Made by a program: the position numbers and the translations under genes. A DNA stretch of 64,000 nucleotides from Spirometra erinaceieuropaei (taxonomy: Eukaryota; Platyhelminthes; Cestoda; Diphyllobothriidea; Diphyllobothriidae), in NCBI GenBank assembly GCA_902702965.1, contig CACRXP010000396.1, positions 103,193-167,192 of the forward strand. Reading direction: 5' to 3'. Below are positions 33,601 to 39,336 of this stretch, piece by piece. The notes below the pieces were generated by a model that was given only the letters and a program-made list of their open reading frames with translations, was not told where the DNA came from and did not search any database. Position 1 is the first letter of the stretch; each line of letters opens with the position of its first letter.

Positions 33601-33889
33601 TACTTTTACCTCAGCACTTTCCTATCCTGTCTTTGTCTGATGTTTTCAGAATGTTTGGACTCTTCCAAACGGTCTTCTACTTTGGCTACATGGCGTTCTT
33701 CTGCGTCGCCCTGGGATGCATGTGTGGTGGGTTTCCCTTTCCGTATCTATCGAACATCCTATTTACCCTTCCTACCCGTGTCTACTGAGTAGTATAAATT
33801 GTGTTGTTCTAACTTCTTCAGGAGCCGTTGGCTACTTGGCGTCGAGTGTGTTTGTGCGTAAAATCTACTCGACCGTGAAGATCGACTAG
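6558..33889 (+). CDS. TM9SF3-type nonaspanin (transmembrane 9 superfamily), 3' eight exons
   Basis: Eight exons on the + strand join in frame into the C-terminal two-thirds of a transmembrane 9 superfamily protein: 6558-6635, 7605-7736, 18532-18793, (gap)21215-21547, 24379-24525, 30011-30094, 33650-33726 and 33822-33889. All visible junctions are GT/AG and the phases agree. About 395 of the usual roughly 590 residues are present. They cover the end of the lumenal domain (DFFQHR) and nine hydrophobic segments, with family signatures [101 protein letters not shown] and the C-terminal KIYSTVKID. The short Lys/Arg-containing tail after the last membrane segment is characteristic of the family. 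TM9 proteins reside in Golgi and endosomal membranes and are implicated in sorting of membrane proteins; the TM9SF3 assignment rests on the segment order and tail. The 5' exons were not found in the window. Confidence 0.95.
7020..7450 (+). repeat. interspersed repeat D, copy 3 (intronic)
   Basis: Begins GTGAGCGTCTGCTCTGCCA and carries the core GTAGATGCTGCGCAAGCC near 7360 and the GTGGAGAGCACATGGTGGAC block near 7401. The same long order of blocks appears at 11320-11740. Confidence 0.75.
7605..7736 (+). CDS. TM9SF3-like exon (first membrane segment)
   Basis: 44 codons, phase 0 at both ends, acceptor ATAG|GTC after a C-rich tract, donor CTG|GTGAGT. Encodes [20 protein letters not shown] (first membrane segment) and the cytosolic [15 protein letters not shown] loop. 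Confidence 0.95.
7745..8370. other. intron sequence, no recognised repeat
   Basis: Part of the 10.8-kb intron after the 7605-7736 exon. Nothing identifiable. Confidence 0.5.
8380..9640 (+). repeat. segmental repeat containing D core, copy 1
   Basis: Parallels 10770-12060 block by block: D core (8672 versus 11063), TCTGGTCGTAT.TGTTGGTCAG (8761 versus 11191), CAGACCCAGT.ATCCT.TC (9169 versus 11229), AGGGCCCGATCGGCGTGAAG (9269 versus 11775), AAGTCGACTGGAG.TGGTGGG (9366 versus 11859). The second copy holds an extra D unit at 11320-11745. Confidence 0.75.
10086..10130 (+). ncRNA. hammerhead ribozyme-like motif in SINE-B
   Basis: Type I arrangement. Stem I pairs GGCTGG (10086-10091) with CCAGTC (10125-10130), one G-U included. 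The core is CTGATGA (10092-10098). Stem II is GACT/AGCC around an AATA loop (10100-10111), with one A-C mismatch. The GAAA box is at 10113-10116. Stem III is the self-complementary ATGGCCAT (10116-10123). The predicted cleavage follows the U at 10124 (AUU triplet). Stem III has no loop, so as in other minimal hammerheads two molecules may need to pair. Activity is not shown. Confidence 0.6.
10294..10338 (-). ncRNA. hammerhead ribozyme-like motif in SINE-B
   Basis: On the - strand: stem I GACTGG with CCAGCC (one mismatch), CTGACGA core at 10332-10326, stem II GGCC/GGCC with loop AGTA, GAAA box at 10311-10308, stem III ATGGCCAT, cleavage U opposite 10300. Stem II differs from the consensus GGCT/AGCC by a compensatory T-A to C-G change. 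Confidence 0.6.
10595..10639 (+). ncRNA. hammerhead ribozyme-like motif in SINE-B
   Basis: Stem I GGCTGG with CCAGTC, CTGACGA at 10601-10607, stem II GGCC/AGTC with an outer C-G pair (10608 with 10621), GAAA at 10622-10625, stem III ATGGTCAT. Stem II has one C-A mismatch. Lies on the sense strand inside the 10.8-kb TM9SF3 intron. Confidence 0.5.
10770..12060 (+). repeat. segmental repeat containing D core, copy 2
   Basis: Second copy of the unit at 8380-9640. It holds a D unit at about 11320-11745 (core GTAGATGCTGCGCAAGCC near 11651) that copy 1 lacks, and a TTG trinucleotide run near 11483-11500. Confidence 0.7.
12237..13365. mobile_element. fold-back element with TA target duplication, copy 1
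   Basis: Starts CAGTAGGTGGGCTAACTC and ends with the inverted complement GAGTTAGCCCACCTACTG. TA flanks both sides (12235-12236 and 13366-13367). The two halves are near inverted complements over most of their length, for example GATGCCGGCTTTCGA at 12361 against TCGAAAGCCGGCATC at 13219. This copy is about 150 bp longer than its relatives because a sub-block (CATTC.TTTGCTCA to ACTCGAAGGAAG) occurs twice on the left. No ORF. CAGT ends and TA duplication suggest a Tc1/mariner-related non-autonomous element. Confidence 0.85.
13725..14715. mobile_element. fold-back element, copy 2
   Basis: 991 bp, ends CATTAGGTGGGCTAACTC and GAGTTAGCCCACCTACTG with TA on both sides. Same arms as copy 1. Only about 360 bp of other sequence separates the two copies. 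Confidence 0.85.
14730..15800. other. intron sequence, no recognised feature
   Basis: No family resemblance found. ORFs of 60-70 codons on both strands look like chance. Confidence 0.5.
15814..15995 (+). mobile_element. SINE-A (tRNA-derived), copy 1
   Basis: tRNA-like head at 15869-15945: GCCTCG pairs with CGAGGC, box A TAGCTCAGGTGGTTAGAG, box B GGGTTCGAATCCC. It is followed by a shared tail GAGTTTTTCACAGTTGGGTC and a GAATTATTCAAAA block. The same head plus tail recurs at 31.3 and 43.5 kb, so this is a dispersed element and not a functional tRNA gene; the anticodon arm also pairs poorly. Confidence 0.8.
16286..16930 (-). repeat. repeat E, inverted copy with internal direct duplication
   Basis: Inverted counterpart of 1575-2010. 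A block of about 95 bp (TTCGCATAC.TCGTCTTCCG to GTAGTCATTT) occurs at 16286-16382 and again at 16690-16786, on either side of a MITE M2 copy, as if the MITE inserted within it or the flank was duplicated. Confidence 0.7.
16440..16685 (-). mobile_element. MITE M2, copy 3 (inverted, one end eroded)
   Basis: Right end TGGGGCTATATAGCCACCTC; left end reads CGGCCCCACCC, so the outer part of that terminal repeat is lost. The interior matches the copy at 1736-1989 closely, including TGCATACAACTACTTG-type blocks. Confidence 0.7.
17285..17480 (-). mobile_element. SINE-B, degenerate copy
   Basis: On the - strand, the GACTGG...CCAGTC outer stem survives (17306-17352) and a GAAA box is present, but the CTGANGA box is lost (reads CGGGTGA). 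Confidence 0.55.
17618..18035 (+). mobile_element. SINE-B, rearranged copy
   Basis: Starts with an inverted scrap of the CATACTGCCTATATCATGCG block, then a direct unit with GGGCTCGAGAGAGAGCCCG near 17666, the tRNA-like part with box B GCGAGTTCGAGTC near 17811, the hammerhead region at 17855-17899 (CTGACGA and GAAA intact, stem II weak), and a second CATACTGCCTATATCATGCG block at 17923 that begins another unit. Confidence 0.75.
18532..18793 (+). CDS. TM9SF3-like exon (cytosolic loop and next two membrane segments)
   Basis: Starts phase 0 after CTAG and ends one base into a codon before GTGAGT. Encodes [20 protein letters not shown], a hydrophobic segment ([20 protein letters not shown]), the YTERGG turn and the second segment ending [17 protein letters not shown]. 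The intron before it is about 10.8 kb, the longest in the visible gene. Confidence 0.96.
18800..20390. other. intron sequence with scattered repeat remnants
   Basis: 19040-19140 holds degenerate GTTAGG words; 19550-19600 resembles the GTAAAACCCC/GGTATTAC interior of MITE M2. Otherwise nothing recognised. Confidence 0.5.
20395..20600 (+). repeat. interspersed repeat D, partial copy
   Basis: Core GTAGATGCTGCGCAAGTC near 20513, preceded by GAGGGGAGAGTGCG. Confidence 0.65.
21101..21214. other. assembly gap (N run)
   Basis: 114 N. It hides the splice acceptor and first bases of the TM9SF3-like exon that becomes visible at 21215. Confidence 0.99.
21215..21547 (+). CDS. TM9SF3-like exon, 5' end inside assembly gap
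   Basis: The first visible base completes a codon begun in the gap; the frame predicts about 7 missing exon bases. Encodes [20 protein letters not shown], a second segment through [13 protein letters not shown], the [14 protein letters not shown] loop and the start of the next segment, [12 protein letters not shown]. The codon for Met is split AT|G by the donor GTAAGC. Confidence 0.95.
21633..22574. mobile_element. fold-back element, divergent subfamily, copy 3
   Basis: Ends CAGTGTGCGTGACCGACCTC and its inverted partner GAGATTGGTAGCGCACTG, flanked by TA. The internal arm words CTACTTAAGTAGCATGCA occur in both halves. About 942 bp. The different tip sequence marks a subfamily shared with the copy at 50155-50920. 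Confidence 0.8.
22990..23260 (-). mobile_element. SINE-B, - strand copy
   Basis: Contains the - strand hammerhead region (23068-23111), tRNA-like words at 23140-23215 and the CGGTTGTGATCGGGAAGTAT head block near 23221. Confidence 0.65.
23068..23111 (-). ncRNA. hammerhead ribozyme-like motif in SINE-B (weak stem I)
   Basis: - strand core CTGATGA (23105-23099) and GAAA (23084-23081) are intact, with outer C-G and stem II GGTC/AGCC carrying one wobble and one mismatch. Stem I has only three contiguous pairs. Probably decaying. Confidence 0.4.
23565..24015 (+). mobile_element. SINE-B, tandem 1.4-unit copy
   Basis: The block ATAACATACTGCCTATATCA occurs at 23582 and again at 23891, giving a 309-bp unit. 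The unit contains GAGAGAGCCCGTGAGGCACA, the ATTCCCGATCGAAACCGACA head, box A (CCCAGTGGTTAGAG), box B (GCGAGTTCGAGCC) and the hammerhead region (23827-23871). Here the core reads CTGACTA instead of CTGACGA, a change expected to abolish activity, while all stems are kept. The copy continues into a second partial unit. Confidence 0.8.
24379..24525 (+). CDS. TM9SF3-like exon ([10 protein letters not shown] region)
   Basis: 147 bases; begins with the G completing the split Met codon and ends TG|GTGAGC, splitting a Trp codon. Encodes [18 protein letters not shown], a long hydrophobic stretch and [10 protein letters not shown] tandem copy of repeat D begins only 15 bases beyond the donor. Confidence 0.95.
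24541..25245 (+). repeat. tandem pair of repeat D units, period about 359 bp
   Basis: Two adjacent units begin ACTTTGTTTGCC at 24541 and 24900. Both have TGTGTATGGATGCCA, GTGGCACGCGTAGACGGGTT and GATTCTGTGCAAG.C. The first has an expanded GT tract, and a CTA trinucleotide run (24884-24901) joins the units. Confidence 0.8.
24601..24664. repeat. (GT)n microsatellite, two tracts
   Basis: Uninterrupted GT at 24601-24628 and again at about 24642-24664, separated by ATGGATGCCAGTTG. The equivalent place in the next unit (24965-25008) has only short interrupted GT. Confidence 0.95.
25251..26219. mobile_element. fold-back element, copy 4
   Basis: 969 bp, ends CAGTAGGTGGGCTAACTC and GAGTTAGCCCACCTGCTG, TA on both sides. 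It sits between two repeat D tips that face each other (see 26222-26300). Confidence 0.87.
26222..26300 (-). repeat. repeat D tip, inverted
   Basis: Inverted complement of 25205-25250 (ACTTGCACAGAATCTG against CAGATTCTGTGCAAGT). With the D unit to its left it makes an extended palindrome centred on the fold-back element. Confidence 0.7.
26300..28190. other. intron sequence, no recognised feature
   Basis: Several open frames, including 26885-27232 (+) and 27448-27816 (+), the latter overlapping 27518-27973 (-). None resembles a known domain. A C-rich run lies at 26999-27017. Confidence 0.45.
28193..28429 (+). pseudogene. Penelope-like element family 1, C-terminal fragment
   Basis: Encodes [20 protein letters not shown] and continues to a stop at 28427-28429. 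It matches the ESWFSGPQFINKHND part that follows the GIY-YIG domain in the ORF at 43929-44522 and the fragment at 38854-39048. The endonuclease and reverse transcriptase parts are missing, so the copy is 5'-truncated. Confidence 0.75.
28512..28600 (+). mobile_element. Penelope-like family 1 terminal repeat with decayed hammerhead
   Basis: Follows the coding fragment on the same strand. CTGATGA at 28520-28526, a wobble-rich stem II, GAAA at 28546-28549 and GTC at 28551-28553 are present. Stem III lost its C (AAG in place of ACG) and the first stem I pair is broken. Then comes the CTTGTTCCAGCGATCGC block typical of this family's ends. Confidence 0.65.
29130..29815 (-). pseudogene. Penelope-like element family 2, GIY-YIG end (frameshifted)
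   Basis: On the - strand one frame (29815-29351) ends in [20 protein letters not shown], a GIY-YIG nuclease start with its Cys pair, then [17 protein letters not shown]. The continuation is in another frame (from about 29390 to 29133): [20 protein letters not shown] and the terminal [21 protein letters not shown] frameshift between these makes it a pseudogene. The upstream reverse transcriptase palm is absent. Known Penelope-like proteins end with a GIY-YIG domain, which supports the call. The same C-terminus appears on + at 63854-63940. Confidence 0.8.
30011..30094 (+). CDS. TM9SF3-like exon ([12 protein letters not shown] region)
   Basis: 84 bases, acceptor CCTAG|G completing Trp, donor AG|GTAGGA splitting an Arg codon. 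Encodes [20 protein letters not shown] and YYFIFKTR, the penultimate membrane segment. Confidence 0.95.
30685..30805 (+). mobile_element. SINE-A, rearranged fragment
   Basis: Keeps box B (GGTTCGAATC, 30730) and the GAGTTTTTCACAGTTGGGTC tail (30754). An inverted partner of the tail (TAACTGTGAAAAACTT) lies at 30697, so the piece can fold into a hairpin. Confidence 0.65.
31245..31425 (+). mobile_element. SINE-A, copy 2
   Basis: Shares ACCCAAATGTGATTAAAC upstream, box A AACTCAGGTGATTAGAG, CTCAAGCCTCCCCCTTGCTG, a degenerate box B (GATTCAAATCCC) and the TTTCAGATTGGGGGTC tail. Confidence 0.75.
31541..31568 (-). ncRNA. hammerhead ribozyme remnant (Penelope-associated)
   Basis: - strand CTGATGA (31563-31557) and stem II are kept, but the first base of the GAAA box is A and stem I no longer pairs. 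Likely inactive. Confidence 0.6.
31639..31682 (+). ncRNA. hammerhead ribozyme (Penelope-associated), intact core
   Basis: Stem I pairs TGTCT (31639-31643) with AGGCA (31678-31682), including one G-U. The core is CTGATGA (31644-31650). An extra U is followed by stem II GGATTC/GAATCC (31652-31657 with 31664-31669) around a GAGTGA loop. GAAA is at 31670-31673, stem III is the minimal self-complementary ACGT (31673-31676), and cleavage is predicted after C31677 (GUC). Hammerheads with two-pair stem III are known from the terminal repeats of Penelope-like elements and are thought to work as dimers. It lies on the sense strand of a TM9SF3 intron. Confidence 0.8.
32361..32986. other. two long antisense ORFs, origin unknown
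   Basis: A 178-codon ORF on + (32361-32897) and a 178-codon ORF on - (32450-32986) overlap almost fully. The segment is more GC- and CpG-rich than its surroundings. Neither translation resembles a family I know; both carry hydrophobic and Arg-rich patches. It may be a foreign or recently inserted piece, or chance open frames in a GC-rich stretch. It lies in the 3.5-kb TM9SF3 intron. Confidence 0.35.
33122..33310. repeat. large near-perfect inverted repeat (hairpin)
   Basis: Arms of about 63 bp: GCAACAGGCCAGACGCAGAC on the left (33128-33147) pairs with GTCTGCGTCTGGCCTGTTGC on the right (33283-33302), and ACCGATCATCAGT.CGT pairs with the ACG.ACTGATGATCGGT at 33248. The loop is about 60 bases. 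Few mismatches, so formation was recent or pairing is maintained. Confidence 0.85.
33650..33726 (+). CDS. TM9SF3-like exon (last membrane segment, first part)
   Basis: 77 bases, acceptor TTTTCAG|A, donor G|GTGGGT. Encodes [20 protein letters not shown] and LGCMC. The next intron is only 95 bases. Confidence 0.95.
33822..33889 (+). CDS. TM9SF3-like terminal exon with stop codon
   Basis: Acceptor TTCAG|GA; encodes [20 protein letters not shown] then Asp and TAG at 33887-33889. The KxD-type tail is the expected end of a TM9SF3 protein. The 3' UTR starts with a C/T-rich run (33910-33945). No canonical AATAAA was found in the next 400 bases, so the polyadenylation site is not assigned. Confidence 0.96.
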
Positions 33890-34329
33890 AGGGAGAAATA
33901 CACTGCCAGTCTCCTCCTCCTCCCCCTCCTCCTCCAATTCCTTCTTCTCCTTACTTCGACCTGCCTTTGAAAACGCGTTCCTTGGGTGGATTATAAAGAA
34001 CTGTTGACCCGACCCCTTTAATGTCCCCGTCGCGTTCGTTGCTTATCGACTGAGACGTGTATTTCGTTGGTTTTTAGCCCCCCACGCCGATGTATTTCCA
34101 TTCTGTATCCATATATTCACAGAAGCTAGTGCACCAGTGTGTGCTCTGGCCGCGTATCGTGCTCATAATGCTTTTCTTTCACCTCCTTCTTCATTTCTTT
34201 TTCTTGCCGTTGTCGCTTTTACGTTGACGCTATCGGGCTGATTCCACCGTTATTGCTGTCGCGATTCTGCGACTAAGGGAAATTTACAAGGTTTGTCACC
34301 AGACTTCTTCACTTACTACTGTTGTTATG

Positions 34330-34935
34330 AGACTCAGTTCAGATGTGATAGTTCGACCGTCATGACCGGCGATGTCCACCGTGTGCTCCACAGCACGGTG
34401 AGGGCAGGCTCAGTGACTTGCGCAGCGTCTATCTCACTCCGGCTCAGTGTTAAGACATGTTCAAGAAGATTGGAGGCGAGGGAGGGGCTCAGGTGGCTGG
34501 CGCAACCGGAGCCATCCCTAGGCGTGCCGCCACACCCGGCACGTATCCCATGGACTGGGGGTGCCATAAAGGCCACATTAGGAAGAAGCCTTTGCAGCCT
34601 GACTCTCAGTTTACCAGTCAGCCACTCCACACAAACACACTGAGAAGTCGAGTTATTCCGTCAGTTAGCAACCTTCCAAGCTACGGCTTTTAGCGGACTG
34701 TGATAGCTTCAAGCGCGTCAGATTATTTATAATGAGGAAATTGCGCTGAGTCATGGACCTCGCTCTCCATTCCCATTCCCCACACCCCAGCCGGTCCAGT
34801 TGTCTGGTGTGGGGACTGGGCGCGGTGACTGATATATCTAGTGACCTTGTCTGCGCGCGCTACACGCACGAACTGGCCCCGCGGACACGAACACCAGGAT
34901 TTCACCCAACGGTGTGGGCGGCGTGCATCTTACAT
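34330..34935 (-). repeat. interspersed repeat D, inverted copy
   Basis: GTGACTTGCGCAGCGTCTAT at 34411 is the inverted D core; 34480-34720 mirrors 4560-4780. The ORF-like stretches are not conserved between the copies. Confidence 0.7.
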
Positions 34936-35263
34936 GCCTGAGACTGCCCCTAATCCGGGGACTTAGGCTTGGGTTGATGTCTGCGTTAGGAGTGGGACCT
35001 AGGAATGTTTACGCTACCTGGAATTTCCCGCAAGACCAACTCTACTACCGGCGGGTTCCTGTTCCCCAGTCATACCATGGGTGGTTGCGGGCATGTCTCG
35101 TCACGGACCAGAGGTCTCAGTCGTTCATTCTAAGCAGACTGTCTTCTCAGCGTTGTGGTAGGTACGCGAAAAGACTGTATCAAGACTCCCGCTGTCATCC
35201 GGCCAAACCATCAGCATGCACATGAAGTAGTGGCGGGAGTGAACAGTGCTCTACGCGATGCAT

Positions 35264-35376
35264 CAGGCCTGGGGGGTGGCCGTGCGTCAGGGGTGTGTCT
35301 GGAGGTTAGCGCAGTTTTCGCGGCCATTGGCGGACAAAGAGGCGCAGTGAGATGGGGCATTTAAGCGGCTGCTACA
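35264..35376 (-). repeat. LTR remnant (3' side of gypsy element)
   Basis: Same-orientation match to 40161-40270 over about 110 bp. The rest of the LTR is too diverged to align by eye. Confidence 0.55.
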
Positions 35377-35522
35377 AGTCCCCTCCCCCCAGACACCAAG
35401 CAAAGTGGCGGGTTCGATATGCTGGCCAGCCACAAAACATGATGACCGGATCTTGTGCGTTGAATTGGAGGTGAGTTGTCGTTAGTATGTGGTGGTGACG
35501 TCACTGTCTTCGACTGGGTACA

Positions 35523-36200
35523 TTATTGGGGTATTGTTGGTTCACTGTTTGACATAATCAATGCTGACAGCGGCAGTCTTACCGTTACGTTTGATGACAA
35601 AACCTTTGCCAAATAGTCGAACGGGGGGTGTGGGGGTTGGAGTGGCAGACGAACAGCGTCATGCCGCGCCAGGACGAAGTCGCGCGTATCCAGGTCGGGA
35701 GGGATAAAGGAACTGACCGGTGACGTCCGAGGGGGCGTTGCATGGAGATCTCGCTTGACATTGCGTAGTCGGTCCACGCAACTGCAAGGCCCAAATGACG
35801 TAAGCGCATTTAAAGGAGGCTCTCACTCACCAGCCACAGTCATTGGAAAGTTCTGTGGACAAATTCAGCCACAGTGCGACCGATACCGACCTTGAGAGTG
35901 GATCGGAGGGAAGATTGTCGGACCATCAAGAAGAATCGGACTGGACTATCAGGGCAGTCTTGAGTTGTCGATGAAAATGTTCGACGAGGCCATCTGCCTG
36001 GGCGATAGTATACTGCGGGCCCGCATAACTACCTGAAGTCGAATTGGGATCCTCGGTCGTTTGTGACAGTCGCAAGAACTGCAAAATTGGACACCCAATG
36101 CGCCAGAGGAGCCCTCGCCACGGTTTCATCACTGATAACCGGAAGGATCACAGCAACCGGCCACCGAGTGAAACGGTCAAGCCAAGTCAACAGGTATAAA
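35523..36200 (-). pseudogene. gypsy integrase and C-terminal tail, broken
   Basis: - strand reading from 36200 gives LDRFTRWPVAVILPVISDET, then TNDRGSQFDF (the second acidic residue region), then in another frame PQYTIAQADGLVEHFHRQLK (36033-35974), and the tail PPDLDTRDFVLARHDAVRLP (about 35700-35641). Stops and frameshifts separate the pieces. The HDAVR.PLQPP motif is typical of CsRn1-like integrase tails. Confidence 0.8.
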
Positions 36201-37056
36201 GAACCGTTATATGGTGGAAGAGGTCGACGTATACATGGCTGGAACGCGCATCAGGAGTGGCGAAGGTGCCCACCAAGGTAATGGTATGTCGGTGCGTTGG
36301 CATGAGAGACAAGATCGGATCCTAAGCCATACACCCTCATTGATGTTGGGCCAGACGAACCGTTCAGTGATGAGCTCCACTATCGTCCGTACTCCAGTGC
36401 AGAATCATCTGTGAAGGACGTTTGAGACTTGGCGTCGCATACCTGTTTTGTACAGAGGGCCGTTCATGCCCGGTAGAACTGTCACAAGTGGTGGTGTTGG
36501 TCTCAGTGGAGAGAGGGGCATCTCGGAGGATGAGAGAAGAGGTCTCTTGGTGATAATGATAGTTTGTCATCTGAGCGTCAGCCATGAGTGTGAAATAAAT
36601 GGCGTTTTTCGTGACGGAGTCCACCTCGATTCTTGAAAGGGCATCTGTAACCGCGTTTTCCTTTTCATGAAAATGTTGAATGTCACAAGAAAACTGTGAA
36701 ATGAAGTCTAGATGACGAATCTCTTGGGGCGAGTATCGATCGGGGACAGGAGAGGGTTGCGGTCAGTAAAAACTGCGAATTCTCGACCTTCGAGAAAGTG
36801 TCAAAAATGCCGGATGGCTGGGTATACGGTGAGAACTTCTTGCGCGAAAAACCCTGTGTCCGGGTCTCTGACGGGCTTCGTTTCCTTGGGAAGAAAGCCA
36901 GAGTCTGTGGAACGCCAATAACAATTGGTTGAAGAGATGCATCACGGCAGTACTGGAAGCTTTCGTCATGAGAGTTAGAGGGACATCTGAGCGAGGGCGT
37001 ACAGGCAGAGTTTTGTTCGCAAGGGCGGCCTTGACGTCGCTGAAGGATTTAACGGC

Positions 37057-37676
37057 CTAATCTGTCATAACCAACATCTTCTTGGATTGCTTCAACAGGT
37101 TGTTTAGCGATTGCAATGTGGTGGCACCATGGGCGAGAATACGGTAGTAGTAATTTACCACGCCAGGGAAACGGCATAGTTGATTGATGGCTGTCGAGAC
37201 TTTATCAAGAACAGGTTTTATTCCCTCAGAATCCACTGCGTGATCCAAGAAGGTTAGGCTTGGGACTCCAAACTCACTAAGCAGCATTTATGACAGCGCC
37301 GTAAGAGTCGAGTCGTTCGAATAGTTGTCGCAGATGAACCTCGCGTTCTGATTGGTCAGAATTTTCCACCAATAAGTCACCGATGTAAACGTAGACGAAG
37401 TCGAGTCCTCACAGCACTTAATCAATGAATCGCTGGAAAGTTTGTGTGACATTCCAAAGACCAAAGAACATACATGTGAGTTCGGCGCATCACTGGCCTC
37501 AATTTACATTTGGTGTAAGCATGAACAAGATCAATCCCAGAGAATACGCATTAACCACGCAGAGAGATAATGCATTCTCGCACGTGCAGGACAGGATACT
37601 GATCAGGGATAGCCACCGAGCTCAGTACCCGGTAGTCGCCACACGGTCGCCAATGGCCAGTCCTCTTTAAAACAAC
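37057..37676 (-). pseudogene. gypsy reverse transcriptase core, broken
   Basis: From 37690 downward: KEDWPLATVWRLPGTEL, then QYPVLHVRECIISLRG, then DFVYVYIGDLLVEN at 37404-37364, then FGVPSLTFLDHAVDSEGIKP (37270-37211) and INQLCRFPGVVNYYYRILA. The catalytic YIDD box reads YIGD (Gly codon at 37381-37379), so the enzyme would be dead even without the frameshifts. Confidence 0.8.
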
Positions 37677-38255
37677 ATGTATCAGTATCAGTGTATTTCA
37701 GGGATTGTAGGTGTGTACCTTTGAAATCCCTATTGGTTACATGCAGTGGAAGTATATGGAGTAAATGGAAAGGAAGTAGCGCGAAAGAAATAAAAGCGGA
37801 ATAACTAAAACTGTACAGATGAACACAGAATGTCATGTGTTAACAGCATTTAAAGGCACATGATCTCGGTTTGTTGATTAAATGCAGCAGACAGTTGAAG
37901 CACACTTAAGATACAGGAAAAGAAGTCTAATTTTTTTAGTCTGCAGGCGTCGTGGGGAATGTGAGCAGCGTGTGCGACGTGGTCCAAAATTAATAAATTA
38001 CATGAACGTATGTTACTTGAATGTTGGTAGTAGCATCACCATAACACTAAATTGTCAGCGTCAGCTATCAAGGTGGCTGTAGTCCGGCGTTATTGTGGTG
38101 CGCGCTCCAATGTTGATCTAGACTCCGTTTAAAAGTGTCAACGGATCCAGACATAACAAAATCCTCAGTCAAAGCATTCCAAGCTGCAACTACTCTGTTG
38201 GAGAAGAAGGACTTTCCTGTGTTAAGTCGGGCACCAGTCACAAGCAGTTTGAGTG
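37677..38255 (-). mobile_element. LINE 3' end inserted in the gypsy reverse transcriptase
   Basis: On the - strand, after the gypsy words ASPLHP the frame runs into GKSFFSNRVVAAWNALTEDF and VDTFKRSLDQHW, the C-terminus of a non-LTR reverse transcriptase, ending with a stop at 38068-38070. The 3' tail ends in a TGATAC repeat (complement of GTATCAGTATCAGTG at 37680). Gypsy coding resumes immediately below 37677. The insertion is therefore younger than the gypsy element. Confidence 0.8.
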
Positions 38256-38705
38256 GATGGAGGGGTGATGCCCAACAGCTGTCGGACTGTCGAATGATGC
38301 CGAGCTCAAGCATGTGTTCGAACTCTGCCTTGACAATCTTTAAATAGCCCGGAGCAAGACGACGCCGTCGGTAAGATTTGGGAGGTCCAGTGGTAGAGAT
38401 GTGGTTGGCGATCGAGTGTTTGATGTCCACTTCTCAAAATGACGGGGTGGACTGCTTGAGGAGTGAGGGGAAAGGACCCTCAGAGATGGGCATAACGGTA
38501 AGTGGTTGAGGCACGTATTCACTTCAAAATGGCAGCGGGCACGAAGATTCGAGAGGCTGTCGGCCAGTCGGCGATCTCTCAAATCGACTAGCAGGTCGGA
38601 GTTAGTTGGAAAATCAGCTCCTATGAGGGCGGCAAAAATGTCGGCGAAAAACATGTCAAAGGGCCAGTCCAAATATGGGAATACGGGAATTGCGGAGAAG
38701 TGAAG
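38256..38705 (-). pseudogene. gypsy protease end and reverse transcriptase start, frameshifted
   Basis: One frame gives FFADIFAALIGADFPTNSDL and LLVDLRDRRLADSL, the protease flap region. A second frame, shifted near 38430, gives DIKHSIANHISTTGPP, then RRRRLAPGYLKIVKAEFEHM and LELGIIRQSDSCWASPLHP, the standard gypsy reverse transcriptase entry. The LINE fragment interrupts it at about 38255. Confidence 0.82.
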
Positions 38706-39240
38706 GAGGAGATACGATCGCTGGAACAAGTGCTTTTTTAGCCTGACCTTTCAGATTCTCACTCGAGTCCACCATCAAATACAAAGACAGATAAGGGTAT
38801 TGAATTACCCAGGTGCTGCAATATTTATAGGATGCAGTCGCGTGAGTCGCTAACTACTCGATTCATGGTTTTCCGGTCCTTATTCAATCAACAGGCGCAA
38901 CGACCTCCCCACTCCATATTCGACGCTGAGACTTAGCCTAGGCAAAGAAGTTAGCCGCGATGAGGGCGTGAGGATAAGCACTGTCCCCGGTATCAATATC
39001 GGCGAGCCAAACCACCCAAGAGTCCACACGAATGACGAACCCCGGTAGTCAGCCACTCAGCGGCGTACGGTGAGCGTGGGATCCGATAATCTTGACGGAC
39101 ATACAGACGAATAGCAACTGAATGGCAACGGCATACTTCAACACCTGGCCAGTCGGACTGTGATGTACTCGGGAACTGCCACTTTTGAGAGGCATGTAGC
39201 GGCCTAGAAACTACATCCCATAAATACTGGAATTGTTAGC
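38706..39240 (+). mobile_element. Penelope-like family 1 insertion in the gypsy protease
   Basis: Left: inverted terminal repeat (TCGCTGGAACAAGTGC, 38718) with a decayed - strand hammerhead at about 38747-38785. Then a + strand coding fragment 38854-39048: LLDSWFSGPYSINRRNDLPT to a stop. Right: a CATAAATACTGGAATTG scrap of the other terminal repeat. It separates the gypsy protease DSGA region from its flap region. Confidence 0.75.
38854..39048 (+). pseudogene. Penelope-like family 1, C-terminal fragment
   Basis: The frame gives DSWFSGPYSINRRNDLPTPY and runs to TAG at 39046-39048. It aligns with 28193-28429 and with the ORF at 43929-44522 on the stretch SWFSGP..IN..ND. Everything upstream is missing. 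Confidence 0.72.
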
Positions 39241-39257
39241 AGCTGTGACACACAAAG

Positions 39258-39336
39258 AGTTGCTTTGTTTGCCTTCAGCGGGACGACGCCAACCTCGGCA
39301 CCAGAATCAATGAGGAATTTGGTGCCAGCGATACGG
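39258..39336 (-). pseudogene. gypsy aspartic protease active site
   Basis: - strand reads RIAGTKFLIDSGAEVGVVPL; the catalytic Asp-Ser-Gly-Ala is at 39308-39297. The rest of the domain lies below the Penelope-like insertion. A CAG-like run (39363-39380) follows. Confidence 0.8.

Noticed and set aside
33960..34300. Polyadenylation signal of TM9SF3
   Set aside because: Only weak variants such as ATTATAAAG (33991) are present; none can be chosen with confidence.
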